From Gloeopeniophorella convolvens (lineage: Eukaryota > Basidiomycota > Agaricomycetes > Russulales), in contig WTXD01000026.1 of the NCBI GenBank assembly GCA_022496205.1, positions 1 through 64,000 of the forward strand: DNA of 64,000 nt. Reading direction: 5' to 3'. Shown here piece after piece: positions 11,770-22,809 of the stretch; position 1 is the first letter of the stretch, and each line of letters opens with the position of its first letter. Position numbers and translations under genes: made by a program. The notes under the pieces were generated by a model. That model was not told the DNA's origin, made no database searches, and saw nothing but the letters and a program-made list of their open reading frames with translations.

Positions 11770-13542
11770 GGTGATCGTTGACTAGCGTAGCTGCTCGGTG
11801 AGTTAATTCATTATATGAATGCCGGGTTGCAAGATCCGAAAGGGCTTACCACTGTGAGTCGACCTTGCGCCATCACGACAGGCAGAAGTGGAGACTTCCG
11901 ATTGCTATTTCAGCAAGCAAAGCTCAATCGTGTTCCATAAACACGCAGCCTCATAGTAAGTACAACTACCATACGAGATGAGTGTCACACTACCCGTGTC
12001 ATCGTGATGATCCTGATTTGCCTGGTCAGCTCACCTACTCGTCCTCAAAGGAGCCCCATGTGCAGGACCAACTTCGTGCAAGTGCCAGGGCTTGCCGAAC
12101 TCTTTGAAAAGCCCGATGAAATTTGTCTCCGCCAACAAACCCTTCAGCACTCTGGCCAGCTCTGGCCGAAGCGAGTGAGGTGGGACCTGGCGGGACGGAC
12201 ATGAGACGCCGTCGTCGGTCCGCGTCAGGTCGCACCAGGATCGCACCTCTTTCGGAAGCCGGCTAATTCGGGCCGGAAGGCAATCACGGGTGCGGCGCCG
12301 CCAGTGATCTAAAGGGCACTTGATCTATCTACTTGCCACTCCAGCTGCAGGATACCCATTGACTAGTTGACTCATCGATTCTCCAGACGACTGCAGCTCT
12401 CAGAGGACTCCCTGGCTTACTTATATACCATTATCTCCGGTGCGCGCTGTGGTGTCGCGATTCTGGAGGCAGGAGTGAAACAAACGATGCTAGCGGTCTT
12501 CCGGAAGGCTACCTTCAGTCCCCTCGACCATGACATCTCCCAATTGATAAACTATGGGCTTGATGTACGTTCATGCATAGCTTGAGTACTTCTAGCACTC
12601 AGCTACGCCCTATGAGCACAGCCACCTTAAAGGACGTTGTTCGATATCTTGCTTACCGTGCTTCTGATCAATAGCTTGACCTCAAATGTTGGAATGAAGG
12701 GGCCCGCCGGTGCATCGATAGAAGTAGATTGCAAAACTCGTTTAGATACTTCCCGGTCGTCGTACCAATGTCAATAATTTGTTGGAAGCCGGCATCTAAC
12801 TATGTACCACCCGTAGCACTTAGTTATTGATGAAACAACCACGCGTGCTGACTTCACTGTTTCTGACCTAGCTGAAAACCCGCGCACGGCTGCAGCCCTG
12901 CAGGCCTGGGCCGGGTGAATCACTTCGTGATATCGACCTTCTAAGGGCGTGACATTACAGTCATGTGATAGTGACATACCGTGATACCGTGCGGTCCCGG
13001 GCCGCACACGGCACAACTTGCAATTTGCACCTTCGCCTCGGACTCCATATATCTTCTGCGCATGTAGACCCCTGCGACATGCCACTGCCATTGGAACCCC
13101 CGGAACTGCTTCTTTGTAGTCGGGTGAAATGTAGCTAGCGATCGGGTGCAACATATGTGCGGTCGATTTTGATGCATGCAAGACTGCAGTCTCCCGATTG
13201 TGTGGGCTTCAAAATCGCTCATTATCAGCTGTCCTCGTTCGCATCTCGGCCCATTGCATGCTGCCTCACCCCACAAGCCTGACGTCTTCCATTGCTACTG
13301 CGCCCTGACCCCGAGCGCCCCCGTCCTACGCCCATCCGAACATGGCCCATCTTCCTATTCTAGGAGGGCTGACGTCGCCCATGCGGCACAACGTCCACAA
13401 GTGAAAACTTCTGCGAAGAACGTCTACCATGACGAGCCTGGCGCCTGTCTCAAGTGGGGCAAGAAGCCTTCGTTGCGAGGACCTATAAGAGCCGCTCCCT
13501 GCACCCCTACGCACCACCTTGGCTCTCCCAGAAGCAAGTATC
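11770..13542. other. Long intergenic region between divergent IDO and SDR genes
   Basis: Only small, mutually shadowing frames are present, with no recognisable domain. The two genes at the edges are transcribed away from each other, so both promoters lie here. A TATAA box near 13484 belongs to the rightward gene. Confidence 0.5.
13484..13488 (+). promoter_or_regulatory. TATA box of first SDR gene
   Basis: CCTATAAGAG lies 55-60 bp before the ATG at 13543, a normal distance for a fungal core promoter. Confidence 0.4.
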
Positions 13543-14694
13543 ATGTCACTAGAAGGAATCGTAGGTCTTGATGAAGACCTCCCGGTCACTCACCATAACG
13601 AGTACGCATGTGGTTTTCGCTTCTTCGCCCACGTACATCGATCTTGATGCGCCACATCCCAGTGTTTACCCCGCTATCGATCCCAAGCAAGCGTACGCAG
13701 ATCAAAGCTACAAGGGAAAAGTCGTTCTCGTCACGGGTGCATCTCGTGGCATAGGTCAAGAGACAGCTCTGCAATACGCACGCGCTGGCGCCTCCGTAGC
13801 GATAACAGCGCGTACAGCCGAGTCTTTGAATGAGACCAAGGCGGTGATAGCATCCGCTGTTCCTGATGCGAAAGTACTGGCGCTCGCCGTAGACGTGCGC
13901 GATGTGGAGAGCACGGAAGCGGCGGTGCAGCAGCTCCTGGAGCATTTTGGGAAACTCGACGTCTTGATAGCAAATGCGGGCGCGATTTCCGTTCTAGGAA
14001 AATGTAGGCAGACATCTTCCTGTCTAGTCTCGGCCCTATACTAACGCTGGCGCAGCTCTCACCAAGAAGGATCCGAAGGCTTGGTGGAATTCCTTTGAGG
14101 TCAACATCCGTGGGGTCTTCAATTTCGTGTGGTACGAATTGTTACTTGCTTATCTCGTGGGCGTCGTTGACTCGGCGATAATGCTGCGGTGCCGGCCTTG
14201 GAGAAGACAAAGGGCTACGCCATCGCGCTTTCCTCTCCTGGCGCGCAGCTTCGCATTCCCGGAAGCAGCGATGCCAATATCTCTAAACATGCAGTGAATC
14301 GCCTCGTCGAATTCATTGCACTTGGTATTGCCGCTCCTTCTACCATTGTACTGATATGATATATTGATGTGTACGCTACACAGAGTACCCCAGTGTGCAC
14401 GCATTTGCTCTCGCACCAGGCTTCGTACCAACGCGCCTCGCCGAGGATGCTCAAGCGGGTCAGGCAACCGATACGATCGCCCTTCCTGCATCGACAATAC
14501 TGTACCTCACATCTGGGCGTGCCGACTGGCTCTCTGGGAGGTTCGTACATTGTAGACTGTGATGTGCCAAGCTCACGACATTGGTCAGGTATTACTGTGC
14601 GAATTGGGATATTTCAGAAGTGGAGCGCGACTGGAAGGGCGTCATCATAGAGAAAGGAGGACTTGTAAACAAACTTTATATCCCTCGGGCCTAG
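13543..14694 (+). pseudogene. Short-chain dehydrogenase/reductase copy 1, defective intron 3 acceptor
   Basis: The exons match copy 2 base for base in length and phase: 13543-13601, 13663-14003, 14056-14131, 14182-14324, 14384-14540 and 14589-14694 (293 residues if all are spliced). The NAD(P) motif TGASRGIG and the NAG motif are present. The residue at the catalytic Tyr position (SDANISK) is Ala. Intron 3 starts GTACGA but ends in AA where copy 2 has AG; no other AG lies between 14132 and about 14202, and the next one gives an immediate stop. Without splicing, the 50 bp intron shifts the frame. The copy therefore looks unable to make full-length protein. A base error in the sequence is the alternative, since the remaining exons are clean. 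Confidence 0.75.
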
Positions 14695-15130
14695 GTACTG
14701 TAAAGTGTATGGGCGTTTTCTGATGCTCGTGTATCAACTGGCAGGTTTTACGGTTCTAACGCCGATTCTTATCGCCGAAGCGTCGTGTGCATCGGGTTCG
14801 GGGAACATGCGAGCTGTTCGTGCCCCCATCGTAGGTAAGACAGATGAACTATGTCAATATAGGCGCGTAGGATGCTTCCCATTTCCACCACGTTGCTGTG
14901 CATGACCGGTGGCGCCTGTCATGCTTTTCATCGCTCCCTTTGTTGACGGGCGCGATGCGTCCCCTTGCGTCCCTCGGATCGGCGTCCGCGTGATCAATGC
15001 TGCAATCTGGAGAGTGTTGACGATCGACGTTCAGCGATGGAGACACCCCCAATGCATACGTCAGGCCGCAACAGGCTCCAATATCGCTACGAATCTTGAC
15101 TTCAACGGCCTGGGAAGGTGACATGCAGGG

Positions 15131-15138
15131 CATAAAAG
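15131..15138 (+). promoter_or_regulatory. TATA-like box of SDR copy 2
   Basis: CATAAAAG lies about 45 bp before the ATG at 15182. Confidence 0.35.
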
Positions 15139-15181
15139 CGACATCGCCAGTGGCTGAGGCATAGTATCATACTTCACTACC

Positions 15182-16370
15182 ATGTCTTGGGAAAGATTCG
15201 TTGGCTTCGACGAGAGTCTCCCTGTTGCCCATCACAACGAGTAAGGCCCAATCATCCCACCATTTATGTTATTTGACCGACCGCCAACCCTAGTGTGTAC
15301 CCTGCTATCGATCCTGAACCTTTGTTCGCCGCTCAAGTATACAAGGGCAAAGTCGTCCTCATCACTGGCGCATCCCGTGGCATTGGCCAGGAGACAGCCC
15401 TGCAGTACGCGCGCGCGGGTGCCCAGCTCGCGATAACCGCACGCGTCGCGGAGTCACTGGATGAGACGACGGAGGCAATCGCCGCGGCAGTGCCCGGCGC
15501 AGAGGTGCTGGCGCTCGCTGCGGACGTGCGCGATTTGCAGGGCACGAAGACGGCGGTACAGCAGGTGCTTGAGCGCTTCGGGAAGCTCGACATACTGGTC
15601 GCGAACGCGGGGGCGATATCCCAAGTGACCAAGTGTAAGCAGAGCACCAGCCCGAATAGCCGATCTGAAGTGTCTGTGAGCATAGTACTCGACGAGAAGG
15701 ACCCGGACGCGTGGTGGAACACCTTCGAAGTTAACGTGCGAGGAGCATTCAATGCCGTGCAGTGAGTCTACCATGCCCTCTGGCCCGGAGCATCGGGCCT
15801 GTGCATACATGTGTAACTGACATTACCCGGGGCCGAAAAGTGCCGCATTGCCAGCGCTGGAGAAGTCTCAGGGCTATGTAGTCGTACCCTCCTCGGTAGG
15901 CGCGCAGCTGCGCGTTCCGGGCACCAGCGATGCGAACATGTCGAAGCACGCGGTGAACCGGCTTGTCGAGTACATCACGCTGGGTTAGTACCACACTCCT
16001 GCACCGTCTGTCGGGATGGACTGACTTGTGCACGGATGTGCTGGCAGAGCATCCCGCTGTGCGGGCATTCGCGGTGGCGCCGGGCATTGTTCCGACGCGC
16101 CTGGCCATCGAGGCTGGTGCCTGGGGCACCACTGACACGGTTGCGCTCCCGGCTGCGACTATACTCTACCTCACGTCAGGCCGCGCTGATTGGCTCTCTG
16201 GAAGGTTCGTTGATCAGATGTTGTTGCACCTTTGAGTAGTCGAGCTTAACGGATCTCCCAGGTACTACAGTGCGAACTGGAATATCTCGGAGGTGGAGAG
16301 AAACTGGAAGGATGTGATCGTTGAGAAGGGTGGGCTGGTGAATAAGTTGTATATTCCTCGGGCTGATTGA
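15182..16370 (+). CDS. Short-chain dehydrogenase/reductase copy 2, atypical active site
   Basis: Six exons (15182-15240, 15294-15634, 15686-15761, 15841-15983, 16048-16204, 16262-16370) give 294 residues. The Rossmann motif TGASRGIG (about residues 40-47) and VANAGAI mark the classical SDR cofactor fold. Counting from the catalytic Ser (PSSVGAQ), the +13 position is Ala instead of Tyr and the +17 position is Lys (SDANMSKHA). The usual proton donor is therefore missing while cofactor binding is kept. It is a tandem paralog of the gene 490 bp upstream. The likely role is NAD(P)-dependent binding or an unusual reaction rather than ordinary alcohol/ketone chemistry. A CATAAAAG box is at 15131-15138. 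Confidence 0.85.
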
Positions 16371-17462
16371 CAAACCGTGCACCATATCGAAGCGTTTCGG
16401 GCCGTGATGAGTTTCTCATTTGGCACCATGGGGATTGCGTCGCCGCAGGGTACGGGTAGGAGAGAATCACCCACGTTCGCGACAAGTGATGTGATGGCTG
16501 CGGTTGCAGTGCTGAGCTGGCTGCGCGCGGCCCTTGCGTGATCTTACAGCGGATTGCAAAACGATAGGCCCCTTTTTGACTTTTTACACACATAGCCGGA
16601 GTCTAGCGGGGATCGGAACCATCACCAGGCAGCAGGAACCGTCCAATCACATTTGCCCGTGCATCCATTAGCCAAGCATGACTAATCGAAATGAGTGCGC
16701 TTACAGGCGGACCTTCCATTTTGGGCTCGGCGAGGATCAAACGCCTGTGTGTGTAAACGGTCGAGAAAGGGCCTAAGATTATGCGATCTGCTGTATCCGA
16801 TAAGTATCTGATGGTGCTTACTGCCTCCGGACCTTAGCTTACGGCAGCCAATGAACGCAACTTCGAGCGCTCGCCGCTTCGGTTTAAGGATTCCCTCAAT
16901 TCGAGCTGGCTCTGCCACTATATAATAGCCATTCGAGGTTGTTGCAAGGGGCCTACAAGACAACGCCAACTTTTACTGTCATCGAGAGCAGGTTCAAGCT
17001 ATCACCGGGGTCCCGGGGTTTCGGAGGGACCCGGCCGGGTTTCGCCGGCGCTCGGTTGTGATGCGATCAATCGCATGCTGCGCTGGCGGGTCGACTGGGC
17101 CACTACTTACTTACTTGCTCATCCAGACGCAACCCAGGGAAAGATACGAACCCCACTGGAGAAATTTCGATGACACTCCAGCGCTTTGAGGCCCCTCAAG
17201 CCGCTCGTACAAGCACCGCTGCGGTATCGGTCGTCCTCGCAGCCCACTAATTGAAGATCCCTGTTGCGCAGCAACCCCTGTGCATCTTCCGCAGGCAGAC
17301 ACGATATTCGAATGACGCCCTGGCCAGGCAATTGCAACGCGTCTGCCGAACGCCCGTGTCTTGATCGCAATATACCTAACCCCCAGCACGTATATATTGC
17401 GGTCCCATACCTGACAAGCTCTTCACTTCACATCCTCCGACAATCCACCACCCTGCAACGTC
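16371..17462. other. Intergenic, no gene supported
   Basis: It holds the 3' end of SDR copy 2 and the promoter of the next gene. A GC-rich patch is at about 17005-17060. No conserved frame was seen. Confidence 0.5.
17391..17398 (+). promoter_or_regulatory. TATA box of the FAD oxidoreductase gene
   Basis: TATATATT lies about 65 bp before the ATG at 17463. Confidence 0.4.
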
Positions 17463-18770
17463 ATGGCAATTGAAACGTCCATCGAGTCTTCCTATTCCTC
17501 TTCGACCCGCAAGCAATCCATCGTCGTCGTCGGGGGTGGCCCTGGTGGCCTTTGCGCTGCCCGCGCTATCTCTGAGAAGCTCGACCTGCGCACGCAGACC
17601 CTCACTCTCATCAGCGCCCGCCCCTCCATGATCTACCTTACTGCCTCTGCACGGCTGACGACCACCGCGGAGCAAAAACTCGAGGAGAATGCTATCTTCC
17701 CTATAGACGGCTTCCTTAAGGAGGGCAGAGGTATGGTGCGGGTGGGGCGGGTGCAGAGTGTCGAGGATGGCAAGGAAGGTGGCGCAGTGGTGTTGGAGAA
17801 CGGCGAGCGCATCGCGTATGACGTGCTCATCGTGGCCCCCGGCGCGCGTTGGCGCGGACCTCTGGACTTCCCCGACGACAAGGAGGAGACGCTCGCGCAT
17901 ATCAATGATTGGCGACGGAAGTTCGGGGAGGCCAGGAGCGTCGTTCTTGTGGGTGGCGGTACGACCGGCGTCGGTGAGTCTTTACTTTTGCAGAACCGTG
18001 GTTCAAGAGTGCTCACCTTCAGTACTAGAATTCGCTGGGGAGATCAAGGACTTTTACCCCGACACGAAGGTCACCATCGTCCACTCGAACTCGCACCTCC
18101 TCAGCAACACCTTCCCGGACAAGTTCCGCGACGCGATGCGGGACGACCTCGAAGCCTGCGGTATTGAAGTCATCTTGGACGACCGCATCGAAGACTTGGG
18201 GGTGACTGGTACTGTCACCACGCGCAAGGGCCGACAAATTGAGGCGGACCTAGTTGTATGTCTCCTACACGTCTCTTTATTACCGGCTCTCATTCCTCCT
18301 AGGTCCCATGCGTTGGCAACAGCCCTGCGACAGACTTTCTTACCGCACTTGGTGAAGGGGTCCTCGACGCGCACGGCTACATCCTCACGTCTCCGCAAAT
18401 GCAGCTTCCAGCACACCCGCGTATCTTCGCCGCCGGTGATGCAGTCGCGTGGCAGCAGGAGAAACTCGGCGGCGCCGCGCGCGTGCAGGGTGAAGTTGCG
18501 GCGGCGAACGCGCTGGCGCTGCTCGCGGGCGCACCCCTGCCGCGCATATACAAGGGCAAGCGGGTGCTTTCAGTCGCTGTGACGAATGGACGGGTAAGCA
18601 GCATCCTGCATTGTGTTATTGTGTGGAGTCGCTGACACGCGCTCCAGTATCATGGCCTCTCATTTGTTGGCCTCTTCGGCGGAATTGTGTTGGGGAACCG
18701 AATTACGAGTCTCGCTAAGGGACGCACGTTGCAAGTGCAGGACAGGAAGTCAAAATTTGTGAACAATTAG
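17463..18770 (+). CDS. AMID/AIF2-like FAD-dependent pyridine nucleotide oxidoreductase
   Basis: Exons 17463-17973, 18023-18255, 18303-18593 and 18648-18770 give 385 residues in one frame. Domains in order: an FAD-binding Rossmann motif VVVGGGPGGLCAARA at about 20-34, an internal NAD(P)H-binding motif VVLVGGGTTGV near 160-170, the conserved ATG-like VLIVAPGARWRGP segment, and a C-terminal FAD contact RIFAAGDAVAW. This is the plan of AMID (AIF homologous mitochondrion-associated) NAD(P)H:quinone-type flavoproteins. There is no disulphide CxxxxC pair, so it is not a thioredoxin or glutathione reductase. It probably oxidises NAD(P)H with a quinone or similar acceptor in the cytosol or at a membrane; the substrate is unknown. 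Confidence 0.85.
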
Positions 18771-19755
18771 AGTGGGCTCGAGATAAATTTACCGTTGGAT
18801 TCCTTCGCTCACTGGCCTCCTCTCAGGACTTAAACCGTAATATACATTCATCATATTGATATACCCCTTCATCACCGTCTTTTTTCGCGTGGATTTGAGC
18901 GTCTCACGACGATTTTCTGTGCCTTCACATCTGGGCGCGCAGAAAACTGCGGGGTTCCCTGGCCGGCCGACTTCTGTGGCGACTTACGCCCACCTTCGGG
19001 CGCTCGTAAAATGGATGTGGCGGTGCGGTATCAGAAAGTCAAACCGTTATGTGCCAGAGCCTCTGACACGGCTGACGATATTTTGAGACATGCTGATTGA
19101 CAATCTCCCTGGGAAAAACTCATTTTATGGGCGTGTAGGCACAGACAAGTGTGTTTCGCACGGCGCTTTCTGCGGTTCCTGGTGTGGACCTGAACGCTAC
19201 TGCATGTTCTGCATCGCTTTTGGGATTCGTGAGACATGTTTCTCCTGTCTTGTATTCCTCGCGACCACGTCTGACCATAAACCGATACCGTTTAGGTCCC
19301 CCATGCCCTGAGCGAGGGTGCTGGGTGCTGCAATGGCCGACCCCGCTTGACTTCCGAAAACGTGGCTTCTAGCGAAAGAACCCTCCGGTGGTAGAAGCCT
19401 GGACGCAGGATTGACGGGAATGGCGAACGCCAGTCTATCTCCCCGCGATCGTCGCGCTTCGGCGTACAGAATCTACGCCCGCGTTCCTGGGATAAGTCAA
19501 TCAAGTGAGCTGTTTGAGGAGGGGGCGGCGGGACAGGCACCCGGTCATGCGCAGAACGGCGCGACGAGGTGCTTGCGTCTGGTCCTGCGCCGTTCATCAG
19601 CCCGTGCGTCGCGGAGGCGCTATATCTTTTCGACCGACTCTGAGGCTTCAGGGAGCGCGCACGAGCAGTATAAAGGTCTCCAGGATTGACGCAAAGTTCA
19701 CCATCACCCACAGAGCTTCTCTACCCAGCTACAAGTGAATCCTGTATCACATCCC
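18771..19755. other. Intergenic, no gene supported
   Basis: A minus-strand frame of 139 codons at 19292-19711 has no recognisable domain and overlaps other frames. The promoter of the next gene must lie near 19660-19750. Nothing else was seen. Confidence 0.45.
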
Positions 19756-21521
19756 ATGGTTCTCTTCTCTACGTTCACCAAAGCTATTGTGTATGCATCT
19801 TGACCTGGGTTAGTATCATCTATGCTCGTTACTAACCGTTATCTCCGCTTCTACAGGCTTTGCAGCGTGTTCGCTCTCAAAGGTATGCTATTGCGAATGG
19901 GACGGCTCCGGGCCTCGCTAACGCCTCAGCACAGCGTCCGCGCAGTCCTTCGACTTTCCTCCAGTCACACCGGAGCAGGCCAAGGCTGCTCGGAAGACGA
20001 TGGTCGAGTACTCACAGGGCGCCGACAATCAGACCAAACTTGCTCAGGACGTCGATGCTGCTTCGGACGCTGCAGTTGGTATCGCGCAGAACTTTACCAA
20101 GATCGGGCAGAAGCTGTTGTCCATCGATAATAAGGGCCTACAAGATAAGAAGTTCTTCCCGACCTGGCAGGGCTACCGTGATGTGAGCGTGCCTCGTGAT
20201 CCCCACCCTGGTGGTGCAGTTGCTCATGCTCTTCCAAATTGCATAGACATACTTCTCTCTGCTTCAGGACACGCACAACCTGGCCGCCGCCGTCGCGACA
20301 TACACAGATGGTACTAGTTCATGCTTTTGACGTCGATACCCTCTGAACGTGGAAACAGAGTTCAACCATGGTATCCTGCAATTGGTCAACAACTCCGATA
20401 TCTCTAACGCAACTAAGATCACCACCCTGAATAGCTTTATCGCTGTGAGTACGCGTTGTGGCCGCTATGCAAGTGTATGATCTCATCGAGGGTGTGTATA
20501 GATCTCCCAAGGTTTCCAGAACCAGTCGAGCAACCTGACCACGCAGTTTCGCTTCCTCACATCCAACATTACCGAGTTCACAGGGGAATTCCGGGATTTC
20601 GCGGTTAACCGTACTGCAGACGATAATAAGGAGATAGAGGGTCTTCTGGATGTGCGACTCACCGTCTTATCTTACCTGACTACATTTCTGACTTCTCCAT
20701 CTCCGATCCAGGATATTGGCAAGCTGCAGGCTGAGATGGCCAAATTAGAAGCCTCTGTGCGTGTCCCTTTAGTTATGATGCATGAGCGCTGCCAATTGCT
20801 AGACGGCGTGCATTTCCTCGCAGATGATTGCTCTTGCTTCCGCAATGGGCGCTGTACTACTCGGAACTGGCGCAGCCCTTGTATTTTTCCCTGAATTCGC
20901 TTTCGCCATCGTCGTAAGTCATCTGCTTTCGTAAGGCCAGCCCACCTGGCGCTCATACGCCCCAGATCGGCGCTGCCATTGCTGAAGGCATCCTTACCGC
21001 CGCAGAGATCGGACTTGTCACCGCCTATTCGGGTACGTGCAAATCTCACGCAAGCGGCGTGAAGCTACATACTGACGTACGCATGCGCTACAGTGGACTC
21101 AAATAAGCTCGGCGGCCTGCAGCGCCAGGTCCAGACTGTGCGCGATGAGATCAGTTTGATCAACTCGACACAATCCGCCCTTAACTCAACGCGCGACAAT
21201 GACATCCCCGCGCTCGTGGCGCACATTACGCTGATCACGCAAGTGTGGTCGGATGTCGCAAGTGACTGCACGGATATTGTTGGCTGGCTCACGGGAGCTA
21301 GGGTGCGCTGCGTTCCCCTCGGAGATCGTGAGACTTGAACTGACGTACGGCGGGGTCTGTAGGATATGCCTATCTTCTGGGACGAGTGGTTGACCAATGG
21401 CGTGACCATCTACGATTCGATGAGCATAGCGCTCAGGGACTATGCCACGCGGGTCCAGTTCAAGGTTATGGAGCTTCAGAGCGAGGAATATGTGCAGCAT
21501 GTTCTCCATACCGAGCTTTGA
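19756..21521 (+). CDS. All-helical protein with hydrophobic hairpin, alpha-pore-forming-like
   Basis: Eleven small exons (19756-19788, 19857-19882, 19930-20182, 20268-20310, 20359-20444, 20502-20651, 20712-20756, 20824-20913, 20966-21032, 21094-21302, 21363-21521) join in one frame to 386 residues. Predicted secondary structure is almost wholly helical: long amphipathic N-terminal helices, then a hydrophobic alanine/glycine-rich stretch of about 45 residues in the middle (exons 8-9), then more long helices. This helical bundle with a central membrane hairpin is the layout of ClyA/Cry6/HBL-type alpha-pore-forming proteins. No signal peptide is apparent. The assignment rests on architecture, not on a sequence motif. 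A divergent relative lies at 62.4-64 kb. Confidence 0.65.
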
Positions 21522-22594
21522 TTATCCACCCACTCGACGGACCGATCTACAGGCCATCATGGCATTCTTGGTTGATATTGTGATCGCATCTAATCAAAGG
21601 TTAATTGGCATACGTACACGATGATCAATTGATCTGCGAATTAGCCCGGGCTCGTGACTGCTGTGATGTAATACCCCAGTACAGAAACTCCTGCGAAAGA
21701 GTGCGTTAGCGGGCAACCCTGGGGCTCTGAAATGCATGGGGGCATGCATAGGCTCGGGACTAAACCCTAGGAAGAGCACACCTGCCGTCAAGCTTGATGC
21801 GCCATCACATACCTTGCGTAGCGCGCGAGCGATCAATCGATCACCTCCACCAGCGGCCTCACCCCCTGCACGATGAGGGTGTGCTGAAGAGCGCTGAAGC
21901 AAGTTGCGCACGCCAGAATCCTAGATCGGCCTCGTCGCCTCTGCCATACACAGCTATGCCGCCGCTGCGTCTGCGGGTGCGTACTACAGTCTCCTTGGAA
22001 AGGGGCCACACAGCGCCCTCCACGTGAAGTGAACGCGGTTGCTTGAGATGAGTAAGCCTGCACGATCGTAACTGGGAAGACTCGGCTCGGAACTGCGTCT
22101 GGATTACAGCGCTCGCGATAGGTGAATTAGAATCCCCAGGACGGCGCACCGGTCGGAGCTGGTTAGAGACGTGCCGGGCACGTTCGTACAAGGGGTTCAG
22201 GTGATCATTGTGACGCACGCCACTCCAGGGCTAAGATACGTACAGCTGTACCTAGTATGGGATGTGAATACGGGGCGGTGTAAAAAGGGGTCGAGGATAC
22301 GACAGAAAGACGCGCGGCGGAGTAGACTGAAGGACACAGGATTTCTGCATTAGTATTTGGACGTGAAAAGAATCAAAGTTCCAACACCCTAGCATGCGAA
22401 TGCAATCATCCATCCAGTACAATGCGAAGTAGGTGGCCACGCCTGATCGCAGCGAGTAACCTACAAGGGTGCTGGGGAGAAGAAAAAAACGACAGCGTCC
22501 AGGGCGTAACGTTAACCACCGGGCCGAGTGGAGCGATGTGGAGAGGCCCTTTGTACTTACGTACGCATTCAATTTAATCTATCATCAAGCCATG
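21522..22594. other. Intergenic before the DUF6535 duplication
   Basis: Short frames only. It ends where the ~4.4 kb duplicated unit begins (about 22595). Confidence 0.45.
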
Positions 22595-22809
22595 ACAACC
22601 TTTCACCGTCCTAACTATGTTGGCTCATTCGATATTAATATTGGATGCTTCCGATGCAACGCGGTTTCGATGTGACGGCGCTCTCACACGCACAGGGCGC
22701 AGTACCAAGGCACACCGCATCGGCGTGTCCGAGTCCTCCCCAGCTCTTGATCCTGTCCTCAGCAACCTCAACTTCGTAGGAGGACACATTTTGAATGTCG
22801 CGCGCGACG

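Noticed and set aside
19292..19711. 139-codon minus-strand frame
   Set aside because: No domain, no splice partners, and competing frames of similar size.
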